DNA of 62,247 nt, taken from Hirudo medicinalis (Eukaryota; Annelida; Clitellata; Hirudinida; Hirudinidae). The position numbers and the translations under genes were made by a program. Positions 51,331-62,247 of this stretch are shown here, piece after piece. The notes under the pieces were generated by a model. That model did not search any database. It saw only the letters and a list, made by a program, of their open reading frames with translations, and was not told where the DNA came from. Numbering within the stretch: position 1 is the first letter of the stretch; each line of letters opens with the position of its first letter. Location: positions 3,590 to 65,836 of the forward strand of contig MPNW01000215.1 in assembly GCA_011800805.1 (NCBI GenBank), in the 5' to 3' direction.

Positions 51331-54300
51331 ATGGCTGGACGTAATCCTGGAAGACAGCACGAAGAGAGAGGAGGGCGTTACAGAGATTATCAAGAGGATC
51401 GCAATCGCCCTACAGGGCCCAGGAGTGCTGAACCAAGATATGGTGGGCATCCATACCAGTCAGGACGAGGAGGAACAGGGCGAGGCGACAACCGTGAGGA
51501 AAGAAGAGATCCGAGATACGATCAGGTATTAAAAGCGCAGTTTGAAATGAAATAAGTTGAATCTCTTGCATCAGATACGGAAGTTTTATCTACATTTTGT
51601 ATTGATGCATTATGCAGATAACCATATTTATTAATGAATGATGTAATTTAAGCGTGGAGATACATATCACCAGCAAGGAGCAGGTGGGCATCCATCTCAG
51701 GCATACAGGAATCAAGGACCTAGGGAAGGTGGCCATCGTCAAGAGGTAACATTCTTTGTGCACATCATTGTTATTTCATTGATGCAAGTATGGCAGGAGT
51801 GATATTACATCATTGGATGATTAACAAATTCTTGTCAATGTTTAATAGAACTGGGGACAACAGGAATACAGGGAACGACCAAGAGATACTTACCATGGTC
51901 CTTCTGGAGATAGTGGTAGGCACCCAGGTTACAGACAAGAAGGTCAATTCAGGACAGAGGTATTTGTATTTAATTATTTAACTAACAACATACAATATAA
52001 TGCATTTTCATTTTGTATTTTTAGCGTGGAGGCCCAAATTATGAAGGGGGGCATCGCTCTGAGAAGCCACGCTATCAAGGTCAACCCCAGCAAGGCCAAC
52101 GTTTTGATAGGCCACGTTATCCTGGCCCTCCTCAGCAAGGGCAACATTATGAGAGGCCTCGTTTTCAAGGGCAGCAACCTCGTTATCCTGGACAACGTTC
52201 CGACAGAGACTTCCAGGGTTCCATGCAGCCACCTAGGGACAACAGAGGCAGACAAGAAGGCGGTGGATTTGATGCAGTAAAGTTTCATATATTCGTTGTG
52301 CGGATTTTACAATCCAGTTACTAATGATTACGTAATTATGAAACAGGCTGGACAATTAGCAGTGGCTCTGAAAAAGATGAAAGTGAATGATGGCTTAGGT
52401 AAACAGTTGTTCCTCAACGGGAGACGTGGAGAACTCACCGTGGAGGATACCAAAGAGCAGTCGTTCCATGGATCGAACATTGTCACGAAGGGTAAGCTAT
52501 TTATTGACATAGCAAATATAGATGTAAGGGCTAATCTAGTATTTAATGCTACATGTTATCAGGCTCTCAGGGACAAAGGGTGAAGTTGTACACCAACTTG
52601 TTTAACTTCGAGCTGACAGCAAATACGAGGTTCCACCAGTACGCTATAACGTACACGCCCACTGTTGAGAGCACGAGACTAAAGAGGAAGTTGATAAGAA
52701 CATTGGAGGAACACCTTGATATGAAGTCAAGATATGTAACTGATGGGTCCAGTCTCTTTACCACTGCACGCTTCAATGAGGAGGTAAGGTATTTTTTAAT
52801 GGGTAAGTATAGGAGAAAATACACATTTATATCAAATTCACAGCTGCTGACAAACATGTCTGCCACTTTGGGTAGCAGTGTATACAGAGTGGACATGAAA
52901 CACGTTTCGACGATCCAACCAAATAGCGGCCATGTGATACAGATTCTGAATATTGTCTTCGGAAGGTGATTTACTGAAATAGCAGAATTTATTTTATTCA
53001 GCAAATATATCGACCTCTTCTGATTACAGTGTTATACAAAACATCTGTGGATGGACTTGGTCAAGAGGAAATTACTATAACTACGATGAGATGTCTGTTG
53101 TCAATGGAACAAGGTGAGTAGATGTTCTACAACTGATGATGAAACTAAATATTTCAGATCATATTTTTAGTTTCGTCTAAATATTTAAATTACAGTATTT
53201 TGAATAAACCGAAAACAATTTTTGTTTTAGTGTTAGTGCCATTCCTGGATTTTTCACTTCCATTCTTGAATATGAATCTGGTACGAGACTTATGTTAGAC
53301 GTTACCCACAAAATCATTGACACTTCTAATGCGTTGGCCATATGTAATGGAAATGTCATGAGTATGAGGTCAAAGCTCATCGGAAAGATTGTTTACACAT
53401 GGTTTGTTGTTACTTGTTATTTTACTGACCTCCAAAATACTTACATTCATAATGATTTTTCTTTAGCTACAATGCAAAGACGTACAAAGTGGATGACGTC
53501 GATATGAACAAGACACCCAGACATGTCTTCGCATGCAAAAAGAGGGGAGACATTACCATAATGGAATATTACAAGGAGAAATACAATGTTGATATCCAGG
53601 ATGATACCCAGCCATTGCTGGTCGTTAAGCCAAACAGAAGGGAACAGAGAGCTGGAGCTCCTGATATTATTTACCTTGTGCCTGAGTTGTGCTTGATTAC
53701 AGGTATGTCAAACACATTGATTGGATACATTATTCATCCTAATTTAATAATTTATTTCAATTCAATAGGAATTGATGAAGAGAAAAGGAAAAATTTTAAC
53801 TTCATGAAGAGTTTGGGAGAGGTCACTAAACCTAAACCAAACGAAAGAGTTAACAAGATGAATGAATTTGCATCTAAGATTGTCAGGTAATTATTTAAAT
53901 GTCCTTAATGTAGGTCTAATGTAGGTCACTGCAATTCTCATTTTTTTTAGTGGGGATTCTGCTGGAATTTTTAATGCATTTGGCATTGGGATGTCAAGCG
54001 AGATGCTGTCTTTGGAAGGAAGGATATTACCAGGAATCCCACAGGTTGGTTTTTATTTTTGGTCTTTATTTTTGATGTGTTTATCTACATCCTGTCTTAT
54101 ATATGTTAATGTTTCTTTAGAATCTCAATCAAGTCTCCAGAAGTAACCTGTTGATTGCACAAAAACTCCAAAAGTGGCAAGTTTTCCATCCTCAAGATTT
54201 GCATGTTGGAGCTGTTACTGGTTTCCTTGAGAGTCTTGAAAAACCTATGATGGACATGGGAATGCAGCCAAGTAGACCAATAGTGTTAGTTTTCATCCTG

Positions 54301-55877
54301 AAATATGTTGATTTTCAATGAAATTAAACTTTTATGTTGTTATTAATTAAATTAAATTTAAATTTTAAATATTGTTATTAATTGTTATGGTTACTTGTAG
54401 GAGGTCTTACAACAATCTCAATGATCTTCAGCATCAACTGGAAAGTGTTCCCGGCAACACTGATATGGTATTGGTCGTCATAAGGAACAGCAATAAAACT
54501 GACTACAGCACTGTTAAGAAGTTATTGTGTGTCAGAAATCCAAGTATGTTAAAACTTTGAATTTTTTGACTTGTCTATACTTAAACTGTTGAAACTGCAT
54601 CAAGCCTTTAATATCATTCTGCACTTACTAATTTGGAGGTGTTCTGGGCTAATTACATAGACAATAAGAACTTGCATTAAATATTTTGTGAAATGGAACT
54701 TTTAATATTATCAAACTCTTCCAGTTCCCAGCCAAGTCATCACCAGCAGGCTGATAAACAAAAAACCAAATTTCTCTGTCTCCTCCAAGGTTGCACTTCA
54801 AATGAACTGCAAGATGGGGGGTGCCGGATGGAGCATCAAGAATATGGTTTGTGCCGAGTTGCAGCTGTTACGAAGTTAAATATTCTAATTTTTCGTGATT
54901 TCAATATTAAAGAAAACGAAGGAAACTATGATCATTGGAGTGGATACGTACCATGATTCAGAGACGAGAGGAGCCTCTTACATGGGCGTTGTTGCAAGTC
55001 TTAATGAGCAGTGTACCAAGTAATTGAATTGCCATTTATTCATTTTAAGCTTGGTTTATGAAATGCTTGAGCATGTTCTCTTTATGGTGAAAATGCTCTA
55101 AATTTTCATTATTTTGCAGATACTACACGACATGGGCTAAACACAACCCCGGGAGAGAGATTGCCGTGAGCTTCAGAGCTCTCATAACGCAATGCCTGAA
55201 GGCTTATCATAGTGAGCATAACAAACCTTGCAAGCGGATAGTGATTTACAGAGATGGTGTCGGTGATGGTCAGCTGGCTTTCTTGATGGAGGTTGAGGTA
55301 AAGGAAACAGAGAAAGCAATTAAAGAATTTGGTTGGAACACAAAAGTGGTGTTTGTAGTTGTCAAAAAAAGGGTACATTCGAGGTTCTTTTGCACTGATA
55401 GAGTTGGATATTGTAATCCACCTAAGGGTACAGTTATTGACTCTGAGGTTACAAGGCCAGGATGGTTAGTGTGGTGTGGATTGTTTAAATTTTATTAACT
55501 TAGTGAATTTAATGTAATTGTTGCTTTTCAGGATGGACTTTTACCTTATCAACCAGGAAGTAAATGCCTCACAGGGAACAGTGACTCCAACCCACTTCAA
55601 TGTGGTGCTAAACACCACTGACCTGAGCATTGATGACATTCAGCTGCTGACATATCAGAACTGCTTCATGTATTTCAATTGGACAGTAAGTTATTCTTTT
55701 TTGTTTGGCTATACGTGGACATACAATATATACCACGGGTAATTGGATACTTGTGTTTAGGATTCCATCCGAGTGCCAGCTACATGCCAGTATGCCCACA
55801 AGGTGGCCTTCCTCATTGGTCAGGCTGTCCATCAATATCCTTCTGACCATCTCAAGAACAAGTTGTTTTACCTGTGA
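51331..55877 (+). CDS. PIWI-clade Argonaute
   Basis: PIWI proteins bind piRNAs and silence transposons, mainly in germline and stem cells. Nineteen GT-AG exons (first 51331-51525, last 55761-55877) total 2994 nt, giving 997 residues. Exons 1-4 encode a 217-residue RG/RY/PQQG-rich tail starting [12 protein letters not shown], with RG and GR dipeptides suited to arginine methylation and Tudor binding. The N, PAZ and MID regions follow ([38 protein letters not shown]). The PIWI domain keeps the slicer tetrad: D768 in GVDTYHD, E806 in GREIAVS, D838 in [10 protein letters not shown] and H929 in TPTHFNVV. It ends in the typical HLKNKLFYL. Exons 1-4 are all multiples of three. Clade (Ago3-like or Piwi/Aub-like) cannot be decided by eye. 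Confidence 0.97.
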
Positions 55878-56536
55878 TATCGGGGTTCTTGAAATAAAAC
55901 TTGTTATTGGCTCCTTGTTGACATTATCATAGAGTTCTGGACTCATTCACTTGACACGTTCTCTGCTTTTGTTGCCTTGTTTTAGTTAATTTTTTGAAGT
56001 ATTAGTTGTCATATGATGTAGTCGTACAGTTTTTGCTCTTTCATGCTAAGAACCTCAATAGGCTCAGTGAGCTTTTTTTTATACATATGATTGATATGGG
56101 GTGGTGTGTGAGCTGTTGGAGCTTATTCATTCTTTTACTTGATACATCAAGTTTGCGGTGTTGCGTACACATTCAGATTTCATCTCTGAATTCCAAGTAT
56201 TTCGTGACAATTGTTGTTGTGTCTGGCTTTAAAAGAATTAAACTTGTTTGCAGTCAACAACATCAACAGTGGCATGCCTGTACGACAAATTGTCGCTTTT
56301 TTTTTAACCTGAGTAGAAGCGAACACATTGCAATATGTAGGTATTATTTTGGTCAGGAAGAATTGAACACGTGAAATCAAAGTCATATCTAAGTATTAGA
56401 TCTGTTTGCAAGTTTGTGCTGATGTGCATTTCTTTCTCTGTGGAACTTCTCCACCTGCAATGTAGAAGTTTTAAAAAATCTTGATCTGTTGATAGCCATG
56501 ACAAAGTAATAAAACTTGAAGAGTGTGTGATAAATA
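55878..56536. other. Tail-to-tail spacer between PIWI and LSM12
   Basis: About 660 bp shared by the 3' UTRs of two convergent genes. AATAAA occurs near 55892 (plus), only about 15 bp past the PIWI stop, and TTTATT near 56530 could serve the minus-strand gene. No coding exon seen. Confidence 0.5.
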
Positions 56537-57658
56537 TTAAAACTCATGCAATACCAGATTCTTGACGAGGTGGAGAGCCTGGCTACCGTCCGGACCGTAG
56601 CAATCGATGGGATAATAAGGAGGGCAAATTCTGACTTCATTCATCACAACTATAATGTCATCTTGCCAACAGACTTCTGTTATTCTGCACGAATTTTGAT
56701 TTATTTTCAATGACTTGGAGGTGGGTGAATACAATTGCTCACATTTTTGAGATTGAATTAAGGAGCTTTTGTGCAAGGGGAGAAACACCAACACCCAGAT
56801 ACTCAGCCTGTTTCATTTTGGCATCTGAATTAGCTTTGATCCTGTTAGTAAGCTGACAAAATTAAAGAAAGCATGAACTCATTGGACGAAGTGATTCATG
56901 TTGTTTAGTTATAGAATGCACATAATTGAAATACATCTAAGAAACCAGTGAAAAGATTAGGAAACAAACTACTTTTGTAAAGTTGATGTTTAGTAAAGGC
57001 TGTTCAGTCTGATTAGATTCCCTAATAATTTTGCAATCCTTTGCATACTGTAGGTTCACCAATTTTATGTCACAATTTGAAGATTTGCCATTTGATGCAG
57101 GAAATTCTGGTAGGATTGGAAATACATAATCTCAAAAACCAATATTAAGTATTAAACAACTTATCAAAATGCTAAATGCATCACACTTATTTATTTTGTC
57201 TCTATCTTGTATTCCCAAATCAATAATAATTACATAAATTACGTTAGAAGTCTAGCAAATTCAATTTAATCGAAAATCTTGACAATAAATATTGAGTATA
57301 TCACAAACTATGCAATCTAAACATACTAAAACCGCGCAGCGCAGCGTCAATACATTCATTTGCGAACATTTCCCTCGGTGCCATTCCGTGGATTGGCTAA
57401 TTAACTCAGAACACTCAGAAAGATTGCGTCATTTATATCCAACATGCTTCTCTTTATTGATGTTACATAAAATGAATTAGCAGACGAAATTACTGATTTA
57501 ACTATAACGAAACTCTGAAATTACTATTTCGACGTACTTAATGCTATTAATTTGAAGGGAATGTCAAAAGACAGCAATTCTCCCTCAAAAGTAGAGTCCT
57601 GAAAGTCCGTACATGAAAGTATTTGACCGACAGCTAGCTTTTTAAGCAACAGTTCCAT
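56537..57658 (-). CDS. LSM12: LSM12, Lsm/AD-domain RNA-binding protein
   Basis: LSM12 combines an N-terminal Lsm domain with an anticodon-binding (AD) domain; in animals it is an ataxin-2 partner in translational control. Four minus-strand exons (57538-57658, 56973-57106, 56743-56852, 56537-56684) join in frame for 513 nt, 170 residues. The Lsm half reads VGQILSCTDFQDSTFEGELL, then IALKFPASNGK and CDIKLVNLQYAKD. The AD half reads AEYLGVGVSPLAQKLLNSI, DDIIVVMNEVRICPPYYPID and ALHLVKNLV. Order and spacing match the family, whose human member is 195 aa; the shorter C-terminal tail accounts for the difference. All introns are GT-AG. The exons are too small to stand out as ORFs, so this gene is easy to miss. 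Confidence 0.9.
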
Positions 57659-57893
57659 CTCCGACAGCACAGTGTTTACAAGAATGATGGTATGGCGATA
57701 CGAATAATTACCTTATTTTGTTAATCAATTTTTAACATTTGACTACATAATATTATCAATGTGTCCATTTGCTAAAAATTGTAAATATTCACTGTCACAT
57801 TGAACATCGCTACTTATTTTTATTAATAGAAAATCGTGAACAACTAAACTGACAACAATTTTTACCAATAGAACTAGCATTACCAGTGGGCTC

Positions 57894-58213
57894 AAGGCCG
57901 GATTGGGGGTAAAGGTTCAAACCCCCCGAAATAAGCCAAAATAAAAAATTTAAATGTAAATCCTCAAAAAAATTACAATTTCAGAAAAAAATTGATATAG
58001 GACAGTTAAAAATCAATAATTATGCATTATATAAGCTATTTGTGTTTTGTTTTCTATATACCTACAAAGGCCGTATTTGGTTTAAGGGTTCAACCCCCGC
58101 AATAATTAAAAATAAAATTTTTAAATGTAAATCATAAAAAATTGATTTAGGACACTTGAAAGTACATAAATATTGCTTTATATCAACCAATTGTAATTTG
58201 ATTTCTACATAAC
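57894..58213 (+). repeat. Two tandem hAT-end-like units
   Basis: Unit A (57894 to about 58065) and unit B (about 58067-58213) align over most of their length. Both start AAGGCCG, then a GGTTCAA-C-run, then TTTAAATGTAAATC, then TTGAT-TAGGACA. Their GGCCGTATTT start resembles the reverse of AAATACGGTCCTG at 60662-60674, downstream of the hAT transposase relic. They may be terminal repeats of one old element. Confidence 0.65.
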
Positions 58214-58417
58214 TACGGGACCTGTCATAGGGATGACAGTTACATTTTTTACCATAATTTTGTTATTACTTATAGTTAATTTAGGCATAAAACAAAAAAT
58301 GCATAAATCATTGAAAACCAATGACCATCATATGGCAACAAAAATCTTTATTTATCACGATAAAACAAACTTTTAAATTATAAAATAAATAAAGTTAATA
58401 ATGTGTCTTGTCACATT

Positions 58418-59421
58418 TCTTGTCAGTTCCTCCATCTTCGGCGGTACAAAGCTGTCCATCGACACCATCCGTAGGAAGAGAGATTGAAGAAAAGCTGAAG
58501 TTATCTCAAAGAGTTCTGAGGTTGAGAGGAGAACAAGTCAGTCATCAGATGACACCATCCAGAAAAAGAAGGCTGATGACAAGAAGCAAGAAGAGCCTCA
58601 GCCAATGAGAAGATTGAATCAAAGACCGAAGAGAGACAGCGAAGAGTCCCAAGAACACCGGCTCAAACACAGGTTGCTGCACTTACTACCGCCCCTGCTT
58701 CTAAGTTGAACTATTGGGAATTCAGAAAGAATAATCAGCAGACTGCAACTGTTTTAATCCAGAGGGAGGTCAAAAGGTCAGAAGTCGAAGCCACCCAGGA
58801 AAGCAAAGGCGACCAGAGATCATTCTTAAGTGATCAACGAGTTCGCTTTTTTCCAGCAGAGTTTCTCGTGCAATGCAATGAGAGCCGAGGGTGGACAGGG
58901 TCAGAGAAGACCGTACAATAGGAGGGATGAACCGATCACCGCGGTGGTGAGCCTCAACCCGAAGCAGAGGGAGAGACAAGTCCCGAAGTTCCGACATTAC
59001 GAGGATATGCCGATGTTGGAAGAGGTCCAAAAAAGGAATTGAGTGTTACGAAGAAATTCTCCTCGCTTATGGATGAAGACGACGAAAACACCAGTCATAC
59101 AGAAAATAACTGTTAACTTACGTCCTTTACTCATTCTCCAAAAAAATTCCTGCGTGTAGCCTTGTGTTTACCGTATAACTCTCATACAGATATTATTTTC
59201 AAAAAGTTCAAATTACTCAAAGTTCACCAAATGAATCTCTTCCATGCCGGTATCTTCATGTACAAANACTTCATCCGTTTTTTGAAATTACTTTATTTAT
59301 AATTGGACATCCGACAGCGGGAGGTTTTCCCTTCAGGATGTTTCCTACTCATGGTTGACATCTTATTGAAGATTGAATAAAGTCTTACAACTGCAAAAAA
59401 TAAAAAATACAGAAAATAAAG
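58418..59421 (+). pseudogene. eIF4B 5'-truncated retro-pseudogene
   Basis: Fragments in shifting frames match the second half of translation initiation factor eIF4B. SSIFGGTKLSIDT recalls the family's SIFGGAKPVDT, then GREIEEKLKLSQ, then Lys/Glu-rich sequence, and finally TKKFSSLMDEDDENTSH near the C-terminus, with a stop at 59114-59116. At least three frameshifts break it. An AATAAA at 59376-59381 is followed 13 bp later by a degraded A-rich tract (59394-59421), and no upstream RRM half is present. Truncated 5' end, no introns and an A-tract fit LINE-mediated retroposition. An ambiguous base (N) at 59267 means some frameshifts could be assembly errors; an acceptor-like TTCTTGTCAG just upstream leaves a genuine exon as an alternative. 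Confidence 0.65.
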
Positions 59422-59701
59422 GCATTGAGGAACCTGCAGGCACACCAGTTCAAAAGAATGGGAAGCTCCAACAGTCCTTCAGGCAGAAAAACCTCTTCAG
59501 CAACCAGCCCTTGTTGGGGAAGAGAGGTGCCCAGCGACATCCGGAAGTGCCATCAAACAGAAGCATCCCCGAAGATATGGGTTTGACTGAACTTCATGCT
59601 TGGGATGAAGTGTTATGCATGCAGTATTCACTGTCTTTGGATTTCTGTCGTCCTGCCTGCAAGGGACTTCGCTCAAGCTCGTCTAGTTAGCCAAAGGAAG
59701 G
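59422..59701 (+). other. Unassigned open stretch before the LTR
   Basis: A 105-codon frame (59373-59690) reads through this stretch with GTPVQKNGKLQQSFRQKNLF and MGLTELHAWDEVLC. I do not recognise it. It lies between the eIF4B retrocopy and the solo LTR and may be a further captured or degraded coding piece. Confidence 0.3.
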
Positions 59702-60076
59702 TGTGACGTGTTTTGCCCAACGAGCCTTTCACTACACAAGTTCGAATTTGTAATTTGCTCGGAGACACTCGAACAAAAGAAATCTTTATTCGATAAAAGG
59801 AAACAACAACAAAACAATAACAATACTATAAGACGACACTGCGGCGGCGACCGACTGCCCTGTCTCTGTGTGTGTGTGTGTGTGTTTAATTAACGTCCAT
59901 TTCATCCCTGTCTCTGTGCCTGGCCTATATATATATATGTACAGTTAATGATAATGATTATGCGCCTGGGTACCCAGGCATGCGGCTCGAACAAAGAAAA
60001 AAAAAAAGGTTAAAATAAAGTTCCATGCTAACAAAAGAATTGCCGCGCTCGAGTCGCGACGGCTACCGGCGTGACA
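59702..60076 (+). mobile_element. Solo LTR with 5-bp target duplication
   Basis: This 375-bp segment begins TGTGACG and ends CGTGACA, so it has the TG...CA ends and short inverted termini of an LTR. It is flanked on both sides by GAAGG (59697-59701 and 60077-60081), a perfect 5-bp target-site duplication. Inside are a (TG)n run near 59868, a TATA-rich run near 59930 and an AATAAA near 60015. No gag-pol sequence follows, so the internal part was lost by LTR-LTR recombination. The orientation is inferred from the AATAAA. The matched duplication on both sides shows that this is a single insertion. Confidence 0.8.
59964..59979. repeat. 16-bp perfect palindrome in the LTR
   Basis: GCCTGGGTACCCAGGC reads the same on both strands. 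It lies between the TATA-rich run and the AATAAA of the solo LTR and could be a protein-binding site or short RNA hairpin. Confidence 0.75.
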
Positions 60077-60089
60077 GAAGGTATCAAAC

Positions 60090-60453
60090 AATGTGGAGTA
60101 TTTTATGATTCACTATTTCCTGATTCAAGGATTTTAGATTCCGAGCTTTCTGTTAAAAAAAAGTTGGAAAACGAGCAATGAAGAAAATCCATCTTCAGCA
60201 ATTGATTCGTTTTAAGTATGTAATGTGCATTTATCCCAATATTAAGACTCTTCTCCGCATTTCAACAAAATTGCCAGTTTCAACTACAACTGCCAAAAGA
60301 TCTTTCCCTTCATTAAAAAGAATCAAGTCATATATTAGAAATTCGAAGGTTGAAATAAGGCTGGAATGACTCGGCCTTCGTAGCATTCATAAAGATATCT
60401 CGCTAGATCCTCAGGAAGTTTTAGATACATTTGCCAAGTGTTCGGCGTTGTGA
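60090..60453 (+). pseudogene. hAT transposase C-terminal relic
   Basis: The frame from about 60211 reads YPNIKTLLRISTKLPVSTTT, AKRSFPSLKRIKSYIRNSK, then after an in-frame TGA (60367-60369) RSIHKDISLDPQEVLDTFAK. This is the hAT dimerisation region (LPVSTxTxERSFSxLKRIK and GLALLSIHRDI) of ZMYM/TTF-type hAT transposases. The in-frame stop and the lack of upstream catalytic parts make it dead. The solo LTR lies immediately upstream, possibly inserted into this element. Confidence 0.85.
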
Positions 60454-61017
60454 TCTTATATTATAGTGTAAAGACTGTTACATTTATTATTTTATAGCAC
60501 AATTTATAGTTTCTTTTCCACAACTTGTTTAAAGTACCTTGCTGTTAAAAACTAACTCGTTTGGAAATATTATTTCTGGATTACAATCTTGACTGTCTGT
60601 TTCAAAGTAAAAAAGACATGAGCAATTTAAAATAAGATATTTTAACCCCCAAAGCTATTTCTAAATACGGTCCTGAGCAGGCTCTCTGTCGGAAATTGTG
60701 GAGCTTCCGGGCAACAAGAGTTCGAAGTTTCACCCCCCCCCCCCCCACGCCAGCAAATCGATTCCATCGATTAAATCGAGCTTAATATAGATTGTGCACT
60801 TATTTATCAAAAATAACGCAACTCTGCAAACGGAAATTAGTCCAGTCTTTATCCATCATGAAGCTTGCTTACTGGAAGTTCAAACACAATTTTGTCTACA
60901 ACTTTGATTTACTATTAGTGAAACAACTCATAAAATTGAAGCATCTTAAATAAACTATTAAAGTTTAAACATTTCAAACAGAACCAGAAACATCGTCAAT
61001 TGCTCTTCTACGTTCCT
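60454..61017. other. Intergenic, with 14-C run
   Basis: AT-rich spacer. AAATACGGTCCTG at 60662-60674 may be the right terminal repeat of the hAT element. A run of 14 C lies at 60733-60746, a likely sequencing-error site. No gene seen. Confidence 0.5.
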
Positions 61018-62247
61018 CTAATTTTCTAACTCGTACAAAAAATATTTCCTTTTAGGATTGTCAAATTTATCCGGAGGGTGTATCCCAAGCAAATGGTAGA
61101 TACCAAAACCTAGAACTGATAAGCATAAACCAATGCAAATGAGAGACATACAAATTGGAGCAGTCATCATTTTGGCGCAGTCTATGCTCCTTGCAAATCC
61201 CTTTAAACTTTTGTTTCTGAAAAATTGCACCTGAAAAAGAATAATCCGGATTTCTAACCCACATGTTCACTTACATGGTTTCCATGTTACCTGATACTGG
61301 TTTATTTCAAACTGGGGTGTATGCTCTGCGTATCGTAAATCGCTTTTATGCACGTTGATCGTACCTGTACCAGTGCAGCTGTAGGAAAATCCCATCGGAG
61401 TTGGAGGAGCTAGATCACCAACAAGTCTCACATTGAAGTCCATCGAATGAAGCTGGAAGGACAACCTCGTTTCCGATGCATACCAATATATTACAGAATT
61501 CTTTTCAAAAGTGCTAATTGTGTATCTACAAATATATTCGTTTGTCGTAAACAATGTTACTTTTCGAGCTTTCAATCAGTATTGTTTCGAAATGCTTCTC
61601 ACGTCAGGGTAGTATTTCCATATTCAGTAATGTCAATAATCACCTCCACAGTGCAACTAAAATTACATAAATTAAGCTTTAGACGATGGTCATCTAGAAG
61701 AAGCGAAGTAAAATCAGTTTATGAAAATGAAGTGGTCATCATTGCAAAATGAAAGTTTAAATAACTTCGTTTCAGAGTTTATATCGTAATCATCGCATTC
61801 GTTTTTGGAGACTGGGGCCACGTAATCCATCACGCGTTGACCGGTTGTTATGACTCTTAGTTCACCGAACTTAAACATGAACGAACCATCGATGCTTGCA
61901 CCAGCGTCGTGGTACTCCACTGCATCAAGGTGTCTCATTGTTTTTGACTCTCTGCGAACCTTTTTAAAAAAAAACCTTGAATTATTCTTTGAACCCAAGT
62001 GCAAATGATACGGCGCTTACATAAAGAAAATGAGCAACCGAAAAGCAATAACATTAATAAATAAACCCACTATCTAAATACCCACTATCGTTTCGCGTTG
62101 TCTCCCAGAGAAGAATGCAATAAATAAGCATTTATCTTTCAGATACGAAACAACTTCACCAATTATTGCATCTGGAATAATTAACAAATAAGTTATTCAA
62201 AATAAATACTTAACTAAACTCATGCAAAAATCTAATCAGCCAACCAT
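61018..62247 (-). CDS. V-ATPase accessory subunit Ac45-like (ATP6AP1), 5' part off window
   Basis: Ac45 is a type I membrane protein of the V-ATPase proton pump in secretory organelles. The C-terminal exon (61018-61230) reads ARSIDCAKMMTAPICMSLIC, a transmembrane stretch, GFGIYHLLGIHPPDKFDNPK and a short charged tail. This matches the Ac45 pattern of DC, TM helix, YG-x-L and DRFDDxK-type tail. The previous exon (from 61291 upward) gives APPTPMGFSYSCTGTG and FEINQYQ, the conserved luminal FSYxC and FQ-rich sheet. Further luminal sequence lies at about 61610-61695 and 61765-61960 (GSFMFKFGELRVITTGQRV). Not all internal joins could be closed in frame. The signal peptide and first exons lie beyond 62247. 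Confidence 0.75.

Noticed and set aside
52567..53004. 145-codon minus-strand ORF
   Set aside because: Antisense shadow of PIWI exons 6 and 7.
54693..54956. 87-codon ORF inside PIWI
   Set aside because: It is another frame across PIWI exon 15 and an intron; the PIWI frame is supported by conserved residues and splice sites.

Overview
The window is nuclear DNA from an animal, most likely an invertebrate. It is AT-rich, has many short GT-AG introns (mostly 60-300 bp), microsatellites and transposon relics, and carries metazoan genes: PIWI, golgin-84, GBF1, LSM12, Ac45 and a chitin-binding peritrophin-type protein. The sequence alone does not fix the phylum. Gene names rest on remembered family motifs and exon joins; no search was run.

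Layout. 1-140: 28-bp satellite at the window edge. About 386-8767 (+): an unrecognised multi-pass membrane protein, 5' incomplete. 9224-22996 (-): GBF1, a Golgi Arf-GEF with more than 30 exons; one 2.2-kb intron is packed with transposon remains. 22997-25950: non-coding, with a diverged direct repeat pair. 25951-27733 (+): beta-tubulin, 447 aa. 28383-32883 (-): golgin-84. 33935-38583 (+): synaptopodin-2-like PDZ protein, 868 aa. 39984-41324 (-): unrecognised 446-aa protein. 41325-49332: 8-kb gene-poor stretch with a tandem duplication and a hAT-type MITE. 49333-49749 (+): small secreted CBM14 protein. 51331-55877 (+): complete 19-exon PIWI, 997 aa. 56537-57658 (-): LSM12, four small exons. 57.9-60.7 kb: transposon nest with hAT-like ends, a frame-broken eIF4B retrocopy, a solo LTR with a 5-bp target duplication and a hAT transposase relic. 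61018 to the window end (-): Ac45/ATP6AP1-like V-ATPase accessory subunit, 5' part off the window.

Functional themes. GBF1 and golgin-84 both act at the Golgi and Ac45 acts in acidified organelles; their nearness could be chance. The PIWI gene would silence transposons and sits a few kb from a transposon nest. There is no operon and no CRISPR array. The most useful second-look items are the nested insertions at 58-60.7 kb, three GC-AG introns in conserved genes, the phase-0 modular RG-rich N-terminus of PIWI, the orphan multi-pass protein, and several short repeat families whose boundaries can be drawn from the sequence.
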